DNA of 48,900 nucleotides, from the NCBI GenBank assembly GCA_030038475.1, contig JASHOU010000099.1, positions 1 to 48,900 on the forward strand, in the 5' to 3' direction. The stretch comes from Terriglobales bacterium (GTDB taxonomy: Bacteria; Acidobacteriota; Terriglobia; Terriglobales; Acidobacteriaceae). A program made the translations under genes and the position numbers. This document shows positions 1-7,838 of this stretch, one piece after another. The notes beneath the pieces are model-generated. The model saw only the letters and a program-made list of their open reading frames with translations, ran no database searches and was not told the DNA's origin. Every line of letters starts with the position of its first letter. Position 1 is the stretch's first letter.

Positions 1-486
1 GTGGTGAACCTGCTCGAGAGCCTGCCGACGTGGAGCAGCACTGCCGTTGTGATCGCCTATGATGATTCCGACGGATGGTACGACCACGAGATAGGGCCGA
101 TCGTGAATCAATCCACCGGACCGGCGGATGCGCTGACCGGGCCGGGATCCTGCGGCACGGCGCTGACCTCGCTGCCGGGCGTGAACGGGACGGCGAATCC
201 GCATGCGCTGGGCCGTTGCGGCTACGGGCCGAGACTGCCGATGCTCGTGATCTCGCCCTGGGCAAAAGAAAACTTCGTCGACCACACGATCACCGACCAA
301 TCGTCAGTGATCCACTTCATCGAAGACAACTGGCTGGGCGGGCAGCGCCTTGGCAACGGTTCATTCGATGGGATCGCCAATTCGATCGTGCAGGATTTCG
401 ACTTCGTCAAGATCCGGAAAAACGGAACCCTGTGTTTGAATCCGCTCACCGGAGAAGTACAAAAACCCGCACTCTGTGGGCTGTAA
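1..486 (+). CDS. Phospholipase C / acid phosphatase-like phosphoesterase, C-terminal part
   Basis: The left window edge cuts this gene; 161 codons remain and the frame is open to base 1, so the GTG at position 1 is probably internal. The visible protein has the metal-site region of the PF04185 phosphoesterase family (residues about 20-33, DDSDGWYDHEIGP) followed by YGPRLPMLVISPWAK and a downstream SSVIHFIEDNW segment, which is the usual order at the C-terminal half of bacterial phospholipase C and AcpA-type acid phosphatases. Family members hydrolyse phosphate esters such as phosphatidylcholine and are usually exported. Two cysteine pairs (Cys51/Cys73 and Cys144/Cys159) would suit an extracytoplasmic protein. 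The substrate cannot be read from this fragment. A strong hairpin terminator follows directly, separating it from the multicopper oxidase gene. Confidence 0.8.
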   Translation: MVNLLESLPTWSSTAVVIAYDDSDGWYDHEIGPIVNQSTGPADALTGPGSCGTALTSLPGVNGTANPHALGRCGYGPRLPMLVISPWAKENFVDHTITDQSSVIHFIEDNWLGGQRLGNGSFDGIANSIVQDFDFVKIRKNGTLCLNPLTGEVQKPALCGL

Positions 487-514
487 GGCAAGAGAGTGGT
501 TTAGCTGATTCGGG

Positions 515-551
515 CGGGCATGCGAAAATGATTCGCATGCCCGTTCTTTTT
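515..551 (+). terminator. Rho-independent terminator after the phospholipase-like gene
   Basis: A perfect 12-bp stem, CGGGCATGCGAA paired with TTCGCATGCCCG, encloses a 5-nt loop and is followed by TTCTTTTT. It lies 28 bp after the stop codon of the upstream gene. Confidence 0.9.
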
Positions 552-608
552 GCGGGCGGAATTCGTAGTAAATGCTCGCAGCAAAGTTTCTGCGAAACGT
601 GACTTTTT

Positions 609-614
609 AAGGAG
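609..614 (+). promoter_or_regulatory. Ribosome binding site fixing a TTG start
   Basis: AAGGAG lies 10 nt before TTG at 625. The upstream in-frame TTG at 550 falls inside the preceding terminator and has no such site, so 625 is preferred as the start of the multicopper oxidase. Confidence 0.65.
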
Positions 615-624
615 CATCCACAGC

Positions 625-2283
625 TTGGGAATTACTCGCCGAGAATTTCTCGCCCAAGGCGGAATGACCACAATGGCGCTAGCCATGCGCCAGGGCATGG
701 CTTATGCAACATCTCACCGTATTCCGCCCAGGTTTCGCACTCAGCTCAGTGCGAGTTCGCTCGCGCAATTCGTCGATCCGCTGCCCTTGCCGGAGATCCT
801 TCAGCCCAGCGGCCACCGGCCCGATCCTGACAATCCTGCGCTGCAGCTTCCCTACTATCGCGTGGCCATGCAGCAGTTCGAAGCGAAGGTGCATCGCGAT
901 ATCAAGCCAACGCTCATGTGGGGATATGGCTCCGCTTCGCCCGGTCCAACTTTCGAGACCCGCAGCGGCCAAGGCTTGCTGGTCGAGTGGGTAAATGAGC
1001 TGCCAGAGAAGCATTTTCTGCCCATCGACCACAATATTCACGGTGCCGAGGCGGATAAGCCCGAAGTGCGGACGGTGGTGCACCTCCACGGCGCGAAAGT
1101 GCGCGCCGAAAGCGACGGCTATCCGGACAATTGGTACGTGCCCGGCAAATCCGCCGTTTATCACTATTCCAATCGCCAAGATGCCACCATGTTGTGGTAT
1201 CACGACCACGCCCTCGGCATTAACCGGCTGAATATTTTCGCGGGGCTGCTCGGTGCATTTTTTGTGCGCGACGATTTTGAAGACTCGCTCAATCTGCCGC
1301 GCGGCAAATATGAAATTCCGCTGGTGATCTACGATCGCGTCTTCGATCTCGAGGGGCAACTCAACTACCCGGTGGCCGCGAAGGATCCGAACGCGCCCTG
1401 GGTGCCGGAAGTTTTTGGCGACGCCGTGCTGGTGAATGGGAAATTGTTTCCTTATCTCGAAGTCGAGCCGCGTAAATATCGCTTCCGGGTGCTGAATGGC
1501 GCCAATGGCCGGTTCTTTCATCTGTCGCTCTCCGCCGGGCAAGCGTCCGCCGGCATCATGCAGGGACTAACTTTTCACCAGATCGGAAGTGATCAGGGTT
1601 TGCTCGCCGCGCCCGTGCCGACGAAGCTTCTATCCATCGCTCCCGGCGAGCGCGCCGATCTGATCGTCGATTTTTCCGGCAGCGCGGGAAGCAACATCGT
1701 GCTCAGAAATGACGGCCTGAACGTCATGCAGTTTCGTGTGGCCGCAGTTGCGCCGGTGAAAGCCAAGTCCAGCAACTCAGCCGCTGAAGGCGCGTTGCCG
1801 CAGGTTCTGCGCCCGGTTCCGAAAATGCCCGAATCCTCAGCCATCAAGACTCGCATGTTGACTCTCGTCGAGATCCAGGATCTGGTGCAGCGCCCCGTGC
1901 GAATGTTGCTGAATAATACGCACTGGAGCAAGCCCGTAACCGAGAATCCGGTTCTCGACTCAACCGAGATTTGGAGCCTCATCAACACCACCGACGATTC
2001 GCATCCCATCCACTTGCATCTGGTGCGCTTCCAGATTCTCGATCGCAGAAGTTTCGATGTCGCGAATTATTGGATGAAGGGCGAGATCCTCTACAGAGGT
2101 CCGGCAACGCCGCCCGAACCCGGCGAAGCGGGATGGAAAGATACCGTCCGCGCCGACCCGGCCATGGTGACACGCATTATCGTCAAATTCGAAGGATTCA
2201 CCGGCCGCTATGTCTGGCACTGCCACATTCTCGAGCACGAAGACAACGAGATGATGCGCCCCTTCGATGTGGTAGCAGGCTGA
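625..2283 (+). CDS. Multicopper oxidase, CotA/bilirubin oxidase type, Tat-exported
   Basis: The 552-residue protein contains all four copper-binding motifs of a three-domain multicopper oxidase: HLHG (about 153-156), WYHDH (191-195), HPIHLH (460-465) and HCHILEHEDNEM (532-543). The last supplies the type 1 site with Met as the likely axial ligand, as in CotA laccase. Such enzymes oxidise phenols, bilirubin or metal ions and reduce oxygen to water. A twin-arginine motif, TRREFL, at residues 4-9 followed by a short hydrophobic stretch indicates folded export. The TTG at 625 is chosen because it has an AAGGAG site and puts the RR motif at the usual distance from the N-terminus; an in-frame TTG at 550 would add 25 residues. 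The physiological substrate is not evident. A degenerate 29-bp tandem repeat runs across the stop codon. Confidence 0.93.
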   Translation: MGITRREFLAQGGMTTMALAMRQGMAYATSHRIPPRFRTQLSASSLAQFVDPLPLPEILQPSGHRPDPDNPALQLPYYRVAMQQFEAKVHRDIKPTLMWGYGSASPGPTFETRSGQGLLVEWVNELPEKHFLPIDHNIHGAEADKPEVRTVVHLHGAKVRAESDGYPDNWYVPGKSAVYHYSNRQDATMLWYHDHALGINRLNIFAGLLGAFFVRDDFEDSLNLPRGKYEIPLVIYDRVFDLEGQLNYPVAAKDPNAPWVPEVFGDAVLVNGKLFPYLEVEPRKYRFRVLNGANGRFFHLSLSAGQASAGIMQGLTFHQIGSDQGLLAAPVPTKLLSIAPGERADLIVDFSGSAGSNIVLRNDGLNVMQFRVAAVAPVKAKSSNSAAEGALPQVLRPVPKMPESSAIKTRMLTLVEIQDLVQRPVRMLLNNTHWSKPVTENPVLDSTEIWSLINTTDDSHPIHLHLVRFQILDRRSFDVANYWMKGEILYRGPATPPEPGEAGWKDTVRADPAMVTRIIVKFEGFTGRYVWHCHILEHEDNEMMRPFDVVAG

Positions 2284-2350
2284 AGCAGGCTCTCGATGTG
2301 GTGGCAGGATGGAGCGGTAACTCGACGTGATGGGAAGGGCACGAATTCAT
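2264..2350 (+). repeat. Degenerate 29-bp tandem repeat across the multicopper oxidase stop codon
   Basis: Three units begin with TCGATGTGG (2264), TCGATGTGG (2293) and TCGACGTGATGG (2322), each 29 bp apart. The first unit contains the last codons of the gene and the others lie outside it, so the gene end appears to have been duplicated and has then diverged. Confidence 0.65.
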
Positions 2351-2394
2351 TCGTGCCACAAAGGCCCGGGAAAATGCTTTGGCGCTTTAGCGCC
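2338..2394. repeat. Twin-hairpin REP-like intergenic element
   Basis: Two palindromes are spaced by 23 bp: GGCACGAATTCATTCGTGCC at 2338-2357 (9-bp stem) and GGCGCTTTAGCGCC at 2381-2394 (5-bp stem, TTTA loop). The pair lies between convergent genes, after the multicopper oxidase and at the end of the TadG-like gene, and may help end transcription from either side. From memory, similar twin palindromes with a CTTTAGC core are frequent in acidobacterial genomes; this needs a copy count. Confidence 0.6.
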
Positions 2395-2554
2395 TGAGGT
2401 AAATCTGACGCGGGTTCGATAAGTTTCCCGCAGCATCGAGACGCTGCGCACCTGAGAGCAAACTTTTCAAATCAGCGTTCGAAATCTATGCGGTCCGTCC
2501 TTAACGCGCCGCGCATAGCAGCGCTGAACCGTGAAGCACAACTCAAGGCCAAGG

Positions 2555-3892
2555 CTACAGCGGCGAGATCAGCCGCACCGCCACCGGACCCGCCCCATTG
2601 CCAATGATCGGCTGCGCGCCAGCACTGGTTCCCGCGCAGCCGGCCATGTTGATGATGGTGGTTTTTATCTGGCCTTCTGTTAATGGGGCTTCTGGTGCGG
2701 CATTACCGTCAGGGTTCAAAAACAGCTGGACGAATCCAACGACCTGCACCGAAGAGGACGGTGCAGTGTAAGTCGGCCCTGGGCCCACGTCAAAAACCGG
2801 AACGGTAACCAGCGAGTCGCTGACCATCGCATCGGCGTTAACCACGGAATTTGCAACCGCGACCGGGTTGCCGGAGCCCATGACGAATTCGAAGGGCACG
2901 CTCGGTGGATTGGTGGAGGTGACGGTATCACCTCCACCAGCGTTCGTCGCATGGGCGAGACAGTTCACCGCATCGTCAGTGTCGGCGTTTCGGTCGCCGG
3001 GGTAGGCGTTGGTGTCAATATACGCGAAGCCTCCGGGCGGACTGTTGCACGAGATTGGGATCTGGATGCAACCTGCAATACCGTACTGATAATTGCTGCT
3101 CAGTGCCGGAGTGCAGCTGGGCAGTGAGCCTGCTGGTGGAGGTGGAAAGGTTGTCCCAGGATCGCCGGGGTAATACCCCCAGGCTGCGGGAACAGGAAGC
3201 GGAGGGGGCGTGCAGCTGGTGCAAATGGCCTGTAGTGGTGTGCCTGACGTCCACCCCAACAGGTTGGAATCGCTGATGTTGCCGAAGGTGTCAAAAATAG
3301 GGGTATCGCCGGTGGTGGGATCGATGTTCGGCAGCAGCCACGGCTTCACGCACAGCGGCGCGACAGGCGGAGAAGTAGAATTTGACGCGCCCGTGCCGCC
3401 CGACGGGTTGTAGGCTTCGGCGGTTGCGGTCGCGGCGATTGCGACTTTGGTAGTTCCCCAGATGCGCGCGAAGAATGTCGGCAGATCGGCTCTTTGCACC
3501 GTCACCGTCACTTGCGGATTTGTAAATGTCGATGTCGCCTGGCTGTAGGTGATAGAAATTTCCGTGCCAGGAACCAAAGCTCTGCCCCCAACCTGACTCT
3601 GTGTCGCAACCAAATATGCGATCTGAGTGGCGATGGGTTTGGCGGCGCTCATCAAGGTCCCGGACGAATCCGAGGTTGCACCAGAGTTGGCGAGCACGCG
3701 GGCAGCGGCAAGAGCGGCGGAGTCGGCCGCCAGTTGTGCTTCGCTCCGCGCTGTGTAAAGCGTTACCACGTCGACAGAAAGCGCCGCCATCGCTCCGACT
3801 ACAAACAGCATGAAGACAGCGACGAGCGTGATGACGACTCCGCCCTCGCGGCTTGATGACGTCCTGCGCGGGTTGGTTCGACGGCGTAGCAA
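2555..3892 (-). CDS. TadG-like pilus-associated protein (Tad domain)
   Basis: The 445-residue protein starts with a basic stretch, then one membrane helix (about 20-40, VVITLVAVFMLFVVGAMAAL) and the segment LYTARSEAQLAADSAALAAAR. This is the signature N-terminus of TadG-like Flp pilus-assembly proteins (PF13400), which sit in the inner membrane with a large outside domain. The rest is Pro/Ser/Thr/Gly-rich and has many cysteines in pairs, for example ICTSCTPPP, suggesting disulphides outside the cytoplasm. No von Willebrand factor A domain is obvious. The start is a TTG preceded by GAGG. It is the last gene of a four-gene minus-strand run and begins 6 bp after the TadE-like gene ends, so it is co-transcribed with it. 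Confidence 0.75.
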   Translation of the reverse strand: MLRRRTNPRRTSSSREGGVVITLVAVFMLFVVGAMAALSVDVVTLYTARSEAQLAADSAALAAARVLANSGATSDSSGTLMSAAKPIATQIAYLVATQSQVGGRALVPGTEISITYSQATSTFTNPQVTVTVQRADLPTFFARIWGTTKVAIAATATAEAYNPSGGTGASNSTSPPVAPLCVKPWLLPNIDPTTGDTPIFDTFGNISDSNLLGWTSGTPLQAICTSCTPPPLPVPAAWGYYPGDPGTTFPPPPAGSLPSCTPALSSNYQYGIAGCIQIPISCNSPPGGFAYIDTNAYPGDRNADTDDAVNCLAHATNAGGGDTVTSTNPPSVPFEFVMGSGNPVAVANSVVNADAMVSDSLVTVPVFDVGPGPTYTAPSSSVQVVGFVQLFLNPDGNAAPEAPLTEGQIKTTIINMAGCAGTSAGAQPIIGNGAGPVAVRLISPL

Positions 3893-3898
3893 GCATCC

Positions 3899-4501
3899 TC
3901 ACAATTGATTATGGACGGTCGCGCTCTCGGCCAATGTAGTTGTAGCCGCGTAACTCGCGCCCGGAACCAGCAATTGAATCACGCTATTAAACTGCCAATG
4001 ATACGGGTACGACACGGTGACAACCGTGCCCACGGCGTCTGGCGCTGTTCCGGTACTCCCGGACGGCACCACCAATCCGCGATTGATGGTGATGGTCAAA
4101 GTATAAGGGCAACCCGTGATCGTGTATGTCCAGGTCAAGCCTGTACCCTGGGATACCGTGCCTGGCGATGTGCAAGTGGTTCCACCTGATAAAACTCCGC
4201 TGGCGACCAGCGAGTTAAACACGGCGTCGACCACTGGTAGCAGGGACTGTGGGCTGGAATTGCTCGACTGAATATCGTTCATCGGCTGCGCGCCGGCCAC
4301 AATAGCACCCTCTTGCGCGGCCTGTTCGATCTTCTGCTTGTCGTTGAAAGCGCCGCTGAAATCGTAGATGCCCACGATAAAAACGACTAGCAGCGGCAAC
4401 GCGACGGCAAACTCAAGGATCGCCGATCCCTCAGTTTGACACAAAAAAGCTCTGGCAACTTCGCTCAGGTTGTGCAGGCGAGGAACGAGCGACGACCTCA
4501 T
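3899..4501 (-). CDS. TadE-like pseudopilin, second copy
   Basis: The 200-residue protein has the TadE signature: a hydrophilic leader, then EGSAILEFAVALPLLVVFIVGIYDF (residues about 26-50) with the conserved Glu five residues into the hydrophobic helix, and after it FNDKQKIEQAAQEGAIVA. TadE-family proteins are minor pseudopilins of the Flp/Tad pilus, processed by a dedicated prepilin peptidase. The remaining C-terminal domain is Ser/Thr/Gly-rich with paired cysteines. Its ATG directly follows the stop codon of the other TadE-like gene with no gap, which suggests translational coupling. Both copies keep the same helix pattern but differ in sequence, so they look like an old duplication with distinct roles. 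Confidence 0.85.
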   Translation of the reverse strand: MRSSLVPRLHNLSEVARAFLCQTEGSAILEFAVALPLLVVFIVGIYDFSGAFNDKQKIEQAAQEGAIVAGAQPMNDIQSSNSSPQSLLPVVDAVFNSLVASGVLSGGTTCTSPGTVSQGTGLTWTYTITGCPYTLTITINRGLVVPSGSTGTAPDAVGTVVTVSYPYHWQFNSVIQLLVPGASYAATTTLAESATVHNQL

Positions 4502-5035
4502 TCAGTTTTCCATCCGGCTTTGCGCATCGGCCGTCAACGTAACGGTGCTTAGATTGAGCGCAGTATAAGGGAAGTAAAATTGGAACGGATACTGAAAGGT
4601 CACGATCGCCCCGCAAATCTGCGACGGCGATGGCTCGGGCGGCGAACCGCAACTCTGCGGCTGGCTCGGATTCGGACTGAGACTCAACACCACCTGCTGG
4701 CATACGATGATGTTATAGGTGGAGCTCGTACAATTCGTGGGCGCGGGATTATTGACGATTTGCGTGGGGTCGAGGCTGGATGCTTGCATCACAGCGGTCA
4801 CCGCGCTCGCCGCCGCGGCAGGCATAGGCTGCGCGTCGCCGCATGTGGCGCACGTGGCGCGCGCGGCAAGAATCGCTCCCTGCTGCGCCGCCTGCTGAAT
4901 AGTCGAATAGGTATTGAACGCGCGTCCGAACCAGACGATGCCCAGCAGGAACATGAACACCAGCGGCAGCACGAGTGCCGCCTCTGCGATCTCAGCCGCA
5001 TCGGTGGCAGCGAACTGGCGCACACTTCGTTTCAT
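4502..5035 (-). CDS. TadE-like pseudopilin, first copy
   Basis: This is a 177-residue TadE family protein. After the N-terminal MKRSVRQFAATDAAEIAEAAL comes the hydrophobic helix LPLVFMFLLGIVWFGRAF (about 22-39) and the conserved IQQAAQQGAILAARATC segment. The family contributes minor pseudopilins to tight-adherence (Flp) pili. A CATCGD motif and further Cys residues in the C-terminal part suggest disulphide bonding. The ATG at 5035 is preferred because it gives the normal short leader and lies 34 bp after the prepilin peptidase gene; an in-frame ATG at 5101 would overlap that gene and add 22 atypical residues. It is the second gene of the Tad run. Confidence 0.82.
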   Translation of the reverse strand: MKRSVRQFAATDAAEIAEAALVLPLVFMFLLGIVWFGRAFNTYSTIQQAAQQGAILAARATCATCGDAQPMPAAAASAVTAVMQASSLDPTQIVNNPAPTNCTSSTYNIIVCQQVVLSLSPNPSQPQSCGSPPEPSPSQICGAIVTFQYPFQFYFPYTALNLSTVTLTADAQSRMEN

Positions 5036-5069
5036 AACGCGAATGCCAGGCAAAATCCCCTCACACCAA

Positions 5070-5651
5070 CTACAAGCGCCCCGTAGCACGGCCCACGCCA
5101 TAGAGTAATACGGTCAACGCCATGGCGACGCCAAACGGAATTTTTGTCGAACCCGGATTGTCGAGCGATACCTCGGAACCCGGCATCCGCAGCGTAAACA
5201 ACGCGCCCATCATATGCGCCATGTTGATGAGCGTCTGCTTCAGCCGTCCCCTCCACACAACCACGACCAGCGCCATCGCTCCCGCAACCAGGATCGTGCC
5301 CGCCAGCACGGCGAGCAGTTGCCGCCAGCCCACGCACGCTCCCAAAGCGCCCGCCAGCTTCCAGTCACCCGCGCCCAGGCTGCGGATGGCAACGAACGGC
5401 AACAGCAGCGCCAGGCCAACCACGGCGCCGAGCAGCGCAGCTTCCAACCCAACCCAGCCAAACAAAATCGTATTGACGGCCACTCCGGCAGCCAGGCCCG
5501 ACACCGTCAGCCAGTTCGGAATCCGCCGAACCCGCCAGTCGAAAACACCGGCGACAATAGCCAGCGAAATCGCAATAATCCAGGGAGCAAAAATCCACCC
5601 GGAAACCAATGGTGCCGATGAGAACATGATGGCTGCTCGAAAACCGCGCAC
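5070..5651 (-). CDS. A24 prepilin peptidase (TadV/CpaA type)
   Basis: The product is a small polytopic membrane protein of 193 residues. It carries the two aspartates typical of GxGD aspartyl proteases: one in FDWRVRRIPNWLT (about 39-51) and one in SLGAGDWKLAGALGA (about 90-104). TadV/CpaA enzymes lack the cytoplasmic methylase domain of PilD, which fits this length. It would cleave the leaders of Flp-type prepilins and TadE/F pseudopilins, and the two TadE-like genes that follow are its likely substrates. The start could be GTG at 5651 or ATG at 5627; neither has a clear ribosome site. The major pilin and the TadA/B/C motor are absent from the window. Confidence 0.87.
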   Translation of the reverse strand: MRGFRAAIMFSSAPLVSGWIFAPWIIAISLAIVAGVFDWRVRRIPNWLTVSGLAAGVAVNTILFGWVGLEAALLGAVVGLALLLPFVAIRSLGAGDWKLAGALGACVGWRQLLAVLAGTILVAGAMALVVVVWRGRLKQTLINMAHMMGALFTLRMPGSEVSLDNPGSTKIPFGVAMALTVLLYGVGRATGRL

Positions 5652-5704
5652 TCGCTTGCAAGTACTTTAGGGCTTTCTGGGACGATGCTCAAGAGGGAAA
5701 TCGG

Positions 5705-5768
5705 TTCCCAGCTCTCAGCCCTTACTCGGTTTTGCTGAGAACTGACAACTGAGAACTGAAAACTTGCC
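5705..5768. repeat. Heptad intergenic element with short inverted arm
   Basis: Four successive 7-mers from 5734 follow the pattern ACTGANA (for example ACTGACA at 5741 and ACTGAGA at 5748). An inverted arm at 5705-5718 carries two 7-mers ending in CAG; CAGCTCTCAG at 5709 pairs with CTGAGAACTG at 5735 with one mismatch. It lies just after the S41 protease gene. Confidence 0.6.
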
Positions 5769-7394
5769 TTACCGCGGCACCGGCGCGGCCGAATTGCGCT
5801 CCGCGACGACTTTTTTCGCGTTATCGGCCAAAGCGCGCGCCTGCGGCAATAACTCCAGAGCCTTGATCACATCCGGATCGGTCTCGGCTTGCACCTTCAG
5901 GCCTTCTTCCTGGCCAAAGGCGTCGACGAACAGTTCGCTCTTGATTCTGGAGCGCAGCCACTCGTTGTTCTCGATCAGTTCGCCCTCGGTATAGGCAATC
6001 TTTTCCTGATCGAGGAACTTGCGGAAGTCCTGGAGCAGCGGATCATCCACATCAAAATTCTGCGCGATTTTGTGCGTGTTCGCGTAGTTCTTAGCAAAGT
6101 TAAAAATCGCGTAGTGTTCGAGCAGCGTGTCCTGGAATTTGTTGGATTTGTACGGTGCCAGTTTTACGTCGGGAGTGATACCGCCTCCGCCATAAACCGT
6201 CCGACCGCCGTCCGTCAGCTTGATTTCGCGGTTCGCGCTGTTGGCGCTGTTGCCGCTGCCGCTGCCGTTATCGTCATCGTCGCGGTTGTAATAGTAATCA
6301 TAGAGCGACAAGCTGGAGTAATCGCGCTGAATCAGCCGCCCGCTGGGCGTGTAATACTTCGCGGTCGTCAGAGCGAGGCCGGTATTTTCCGCCAGCGGAT
6401 AGACGGTCTGCACCAGGCCTTTGCCAAACGTGACCTCGCCCACGATCAGCCCGCGATCATGATCCTGAATCGCTCCGGCAACGATTTCAGCCGCCGACGC
6501 TGTACCGCGATTCACCAGAACTACCAGCGGATAATCCTTGCCCCCGTTCCCATGCGCAGCCACGTAGCGCTTTTCTGGCGACGAGCGCCCGTGGTGAGAA
6601 ACGATCAGCTGCCCCTTCTTCAAGAATTTATCAGCCACGCCCACGCCTTCGGTGAGCAGGCCTCCGGGATTCTGCCGCAGATCTAGGATCAGCCCCTTCA
6701 GATCGCCCATCTCGTCGAGCGCATCCGCAACCTCGTGCTCGGTCGTCTCCTGAAAACCGGAGATGTGCATATATCCGATGCCGGGCCGAATCATGAAATG
6801 TAGATCGACGCTATAGCGCGGAATCTCGTCGCGCACCACGGCGAACTCAAGCGGGTGATCCGCGCCTTCACGCAGCATGGTGATCCGGACGGTCGTGCCT
6901 TTCGGTCCTTTGAGCAGATCGGCAACGTCGGTGGTGCTCATGTTGTCGGTGGGTTTGCCGTCAATCGCGGCGATTATGTCGCCCGGCCGGATGCCCGCGC
7001 GATAAGCCGGCGTGCCGACGAACGGCGCAATCACAATCACTTTATTATTGCGTGGTCCCACCGTCATGCCCACGCCGTAATATTTGCCGCGCTGCTCCTC
7101 GCGCAGAGCGGAATATGATTTCGGATCGAAGAAATTCGAGTGCGGATCGAGCTGGTGCAACATGCTCGGAATCGCCCCGTTATAGATGGCCTTGTCGGGA
7201 TTCACAGGGTCGGCGTAGTTCTCCTCGACCGTTTCGTAAACCTGGGTGAACTCCTTCAAACTGTCGCGAACATCGGAGTCGGTACTGGGAGTGGCTGCAG
7301 GGCTGATTTTCTGGGCAAAAAGCATCCCCAGCAAACCGAACAACGCAAGCACAAAAATTATCAGTAGGGTTGAGCGACGCGAACTACCAGCCAT
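5769..7394 (-). CDS. S41 family C-terminal processing peptidase (CtpA/Prc-like)
   Basis: The 541-residue protein is anchored by one N-terminal helix (about 9-27). Next come a helical N-domain, a PDZ domain (about 105-175, with the GVGMTVG and AGIRPGDIIAAIDG signatures) and the S41 catalytic core. Ser300 in NRGTASAAEI and Lys325 in VTFGKGLVQ are the expected Ser-Lys dyad, and DLRQNPGG lies at about 238-245. These periplasmic proteases trim C-termini or degrade envelope proteins, often regulating murein hydrolases. An unusual Asp/Asn/Gly/Ser-rich insertion (about 367-388, after DYYYN) interrupts the core beyond the catalytic lysine. It is probably a flexible surface loop and would be a good strain marker. 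An extended -10 promoter lies 55 bp upstream. Confidence 0.95.
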   Translation of the reverse strand: MAGSSRRSTLLIIFVLALFGLLGMLFAQKISPAATPSTDSDVRDSLKEFTQVYETVEENYADPVNPDKAIYNGAIPSMLHQLDPHSNFFDPKSYSALREEQRGKYYGVGMTVGPRNNKVIVIAPFVGTPAYRAGIRPGDIIAAIDGKPTDNMSTTDVADLLKGPKGTTVRITMLREGADHPLEFAVVRDEIPRYSVDLHFMIRPGIGYMHISGFQETTEHEVADALDEMGDLKGLILDLRQNPGGLLTEGVGVADKFLKKGQLIVSHHGRSSPEKRYVAAHGNGGKDYPLVVLVNRGTASAAEIVAGAIQDHDRGLIVGEVTFGKGLVQTVYPLAENTGLALTTAKYYTPSGRLIQRDYSSLSLYDYYYNRDDDDNGSGSGNSANSANREIKLTDGGRTVYGGGGITPDVKLAPYKSNKFQDTLLEHYAIFNFAKNYANTHKIAQNFDVDDPLLQDFRKFLDQEKIAYTEGELIENNEWLRSRIKSELFVDAFGQEEGLKVQAETDPDVIKALELLPQARALADNAKKVVAERNSAAPVPR

Positions 7395-7448
7395 GTGTCG
7401 AAATCCTCGGGGCGGGGACGTGGAGGGATCCAGCCCGGTCTGAGCGCC

Positions 7449-7457
7449 AGTATAACA
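7449..7457 (-). promoter_or_regulatory. Extended -10 promoter for the S41 protease
   Basis: Read on the minus strand, TGTTATACT is a TGn-extended -10 element (TATACT matches five of six consensus bases). It lies 55 bp from the protease start codon. No good -35 hexamer is visible, which is usual for extended -10 promoters. Confidence 0.5.
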
Positions 7458-7734
7458 TGCTCCCGCGCCTCTTTTACTTGGATGTTAAATGGGCGCTGGG
7501 GGTTACATTAGGGCCCTAACTTGACTCCGCGGATTAAGGACCTTCGGCCCCGGAACCAATAGAACGTAGAAAACGTAGAATTCGAGGGTCACAAAAGGCA
7601 GGAAATCTGCCCCATCCGCGCCCAACAGCGTAAAAGATATCGCCCTCCCGCCGATCAAACACTATGAAACCATGCCACGCGAATCTCCTGGCCGCGACAT
7701 GCGACGCTGCCACATACAAAGAGACGTATTCCGT

Positions 7735-7761
7735 TAAAGACTGTGCTCTCAGCGCCGATGA
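7735..7761 (+). promoter_or_regulatory. Sigma-28 (FliA)-like promoter for the chemoreceptor gene
   Basis: TAAAGACT, an 11-bp spacer and GCCGATGA match the FliA consensus TAAAGTTT-N11-GCCGATAA at 13 of 16 positions with exact spacing. It sits 77 bp before the chemoreceptor ATG, a gene class that FliA commonly transcribes. Confidence 0.65.
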
Positions 7762-7838
7762 CGAGTGATGAAGAGTTTTGATTGGCACGTCGCCGCTCCA
7801 GGAACGGTCACGGCCGGGACACAATCGAGAGAAAAATC

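Larger units (their letters stand above)
7395..7838. other. 444-bp divergent intergenic region
   Basis: This gap separates the minus-strand S41 protease from the plus-strand chemoreceptor. It holds an extended -10 promoter for the protease near 7449 and a sigma-28-like promoter for the chemoreceptor at 7735-7761. A 96-codon open frame on the minus strand (7534-7824) has no family resemblance or ribosome site and is not called. No riboswitch or tRNA was recognised. Confidence 0.6.

Noticed and set aside
679-1542. Long open frame antisense to the multicopper oxidase
   Set aside because: Low-complexity, no family resemblance, and fully overlaps a gene with four intact copper motifs; it is a by-product of GC-rich codon use.
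7534-7824. Possible 96-residue minus-strand gene in the divergent region
   Set aside because: No ribosome site, no recognisable fold, and it covers the sigma-28-like promoter.
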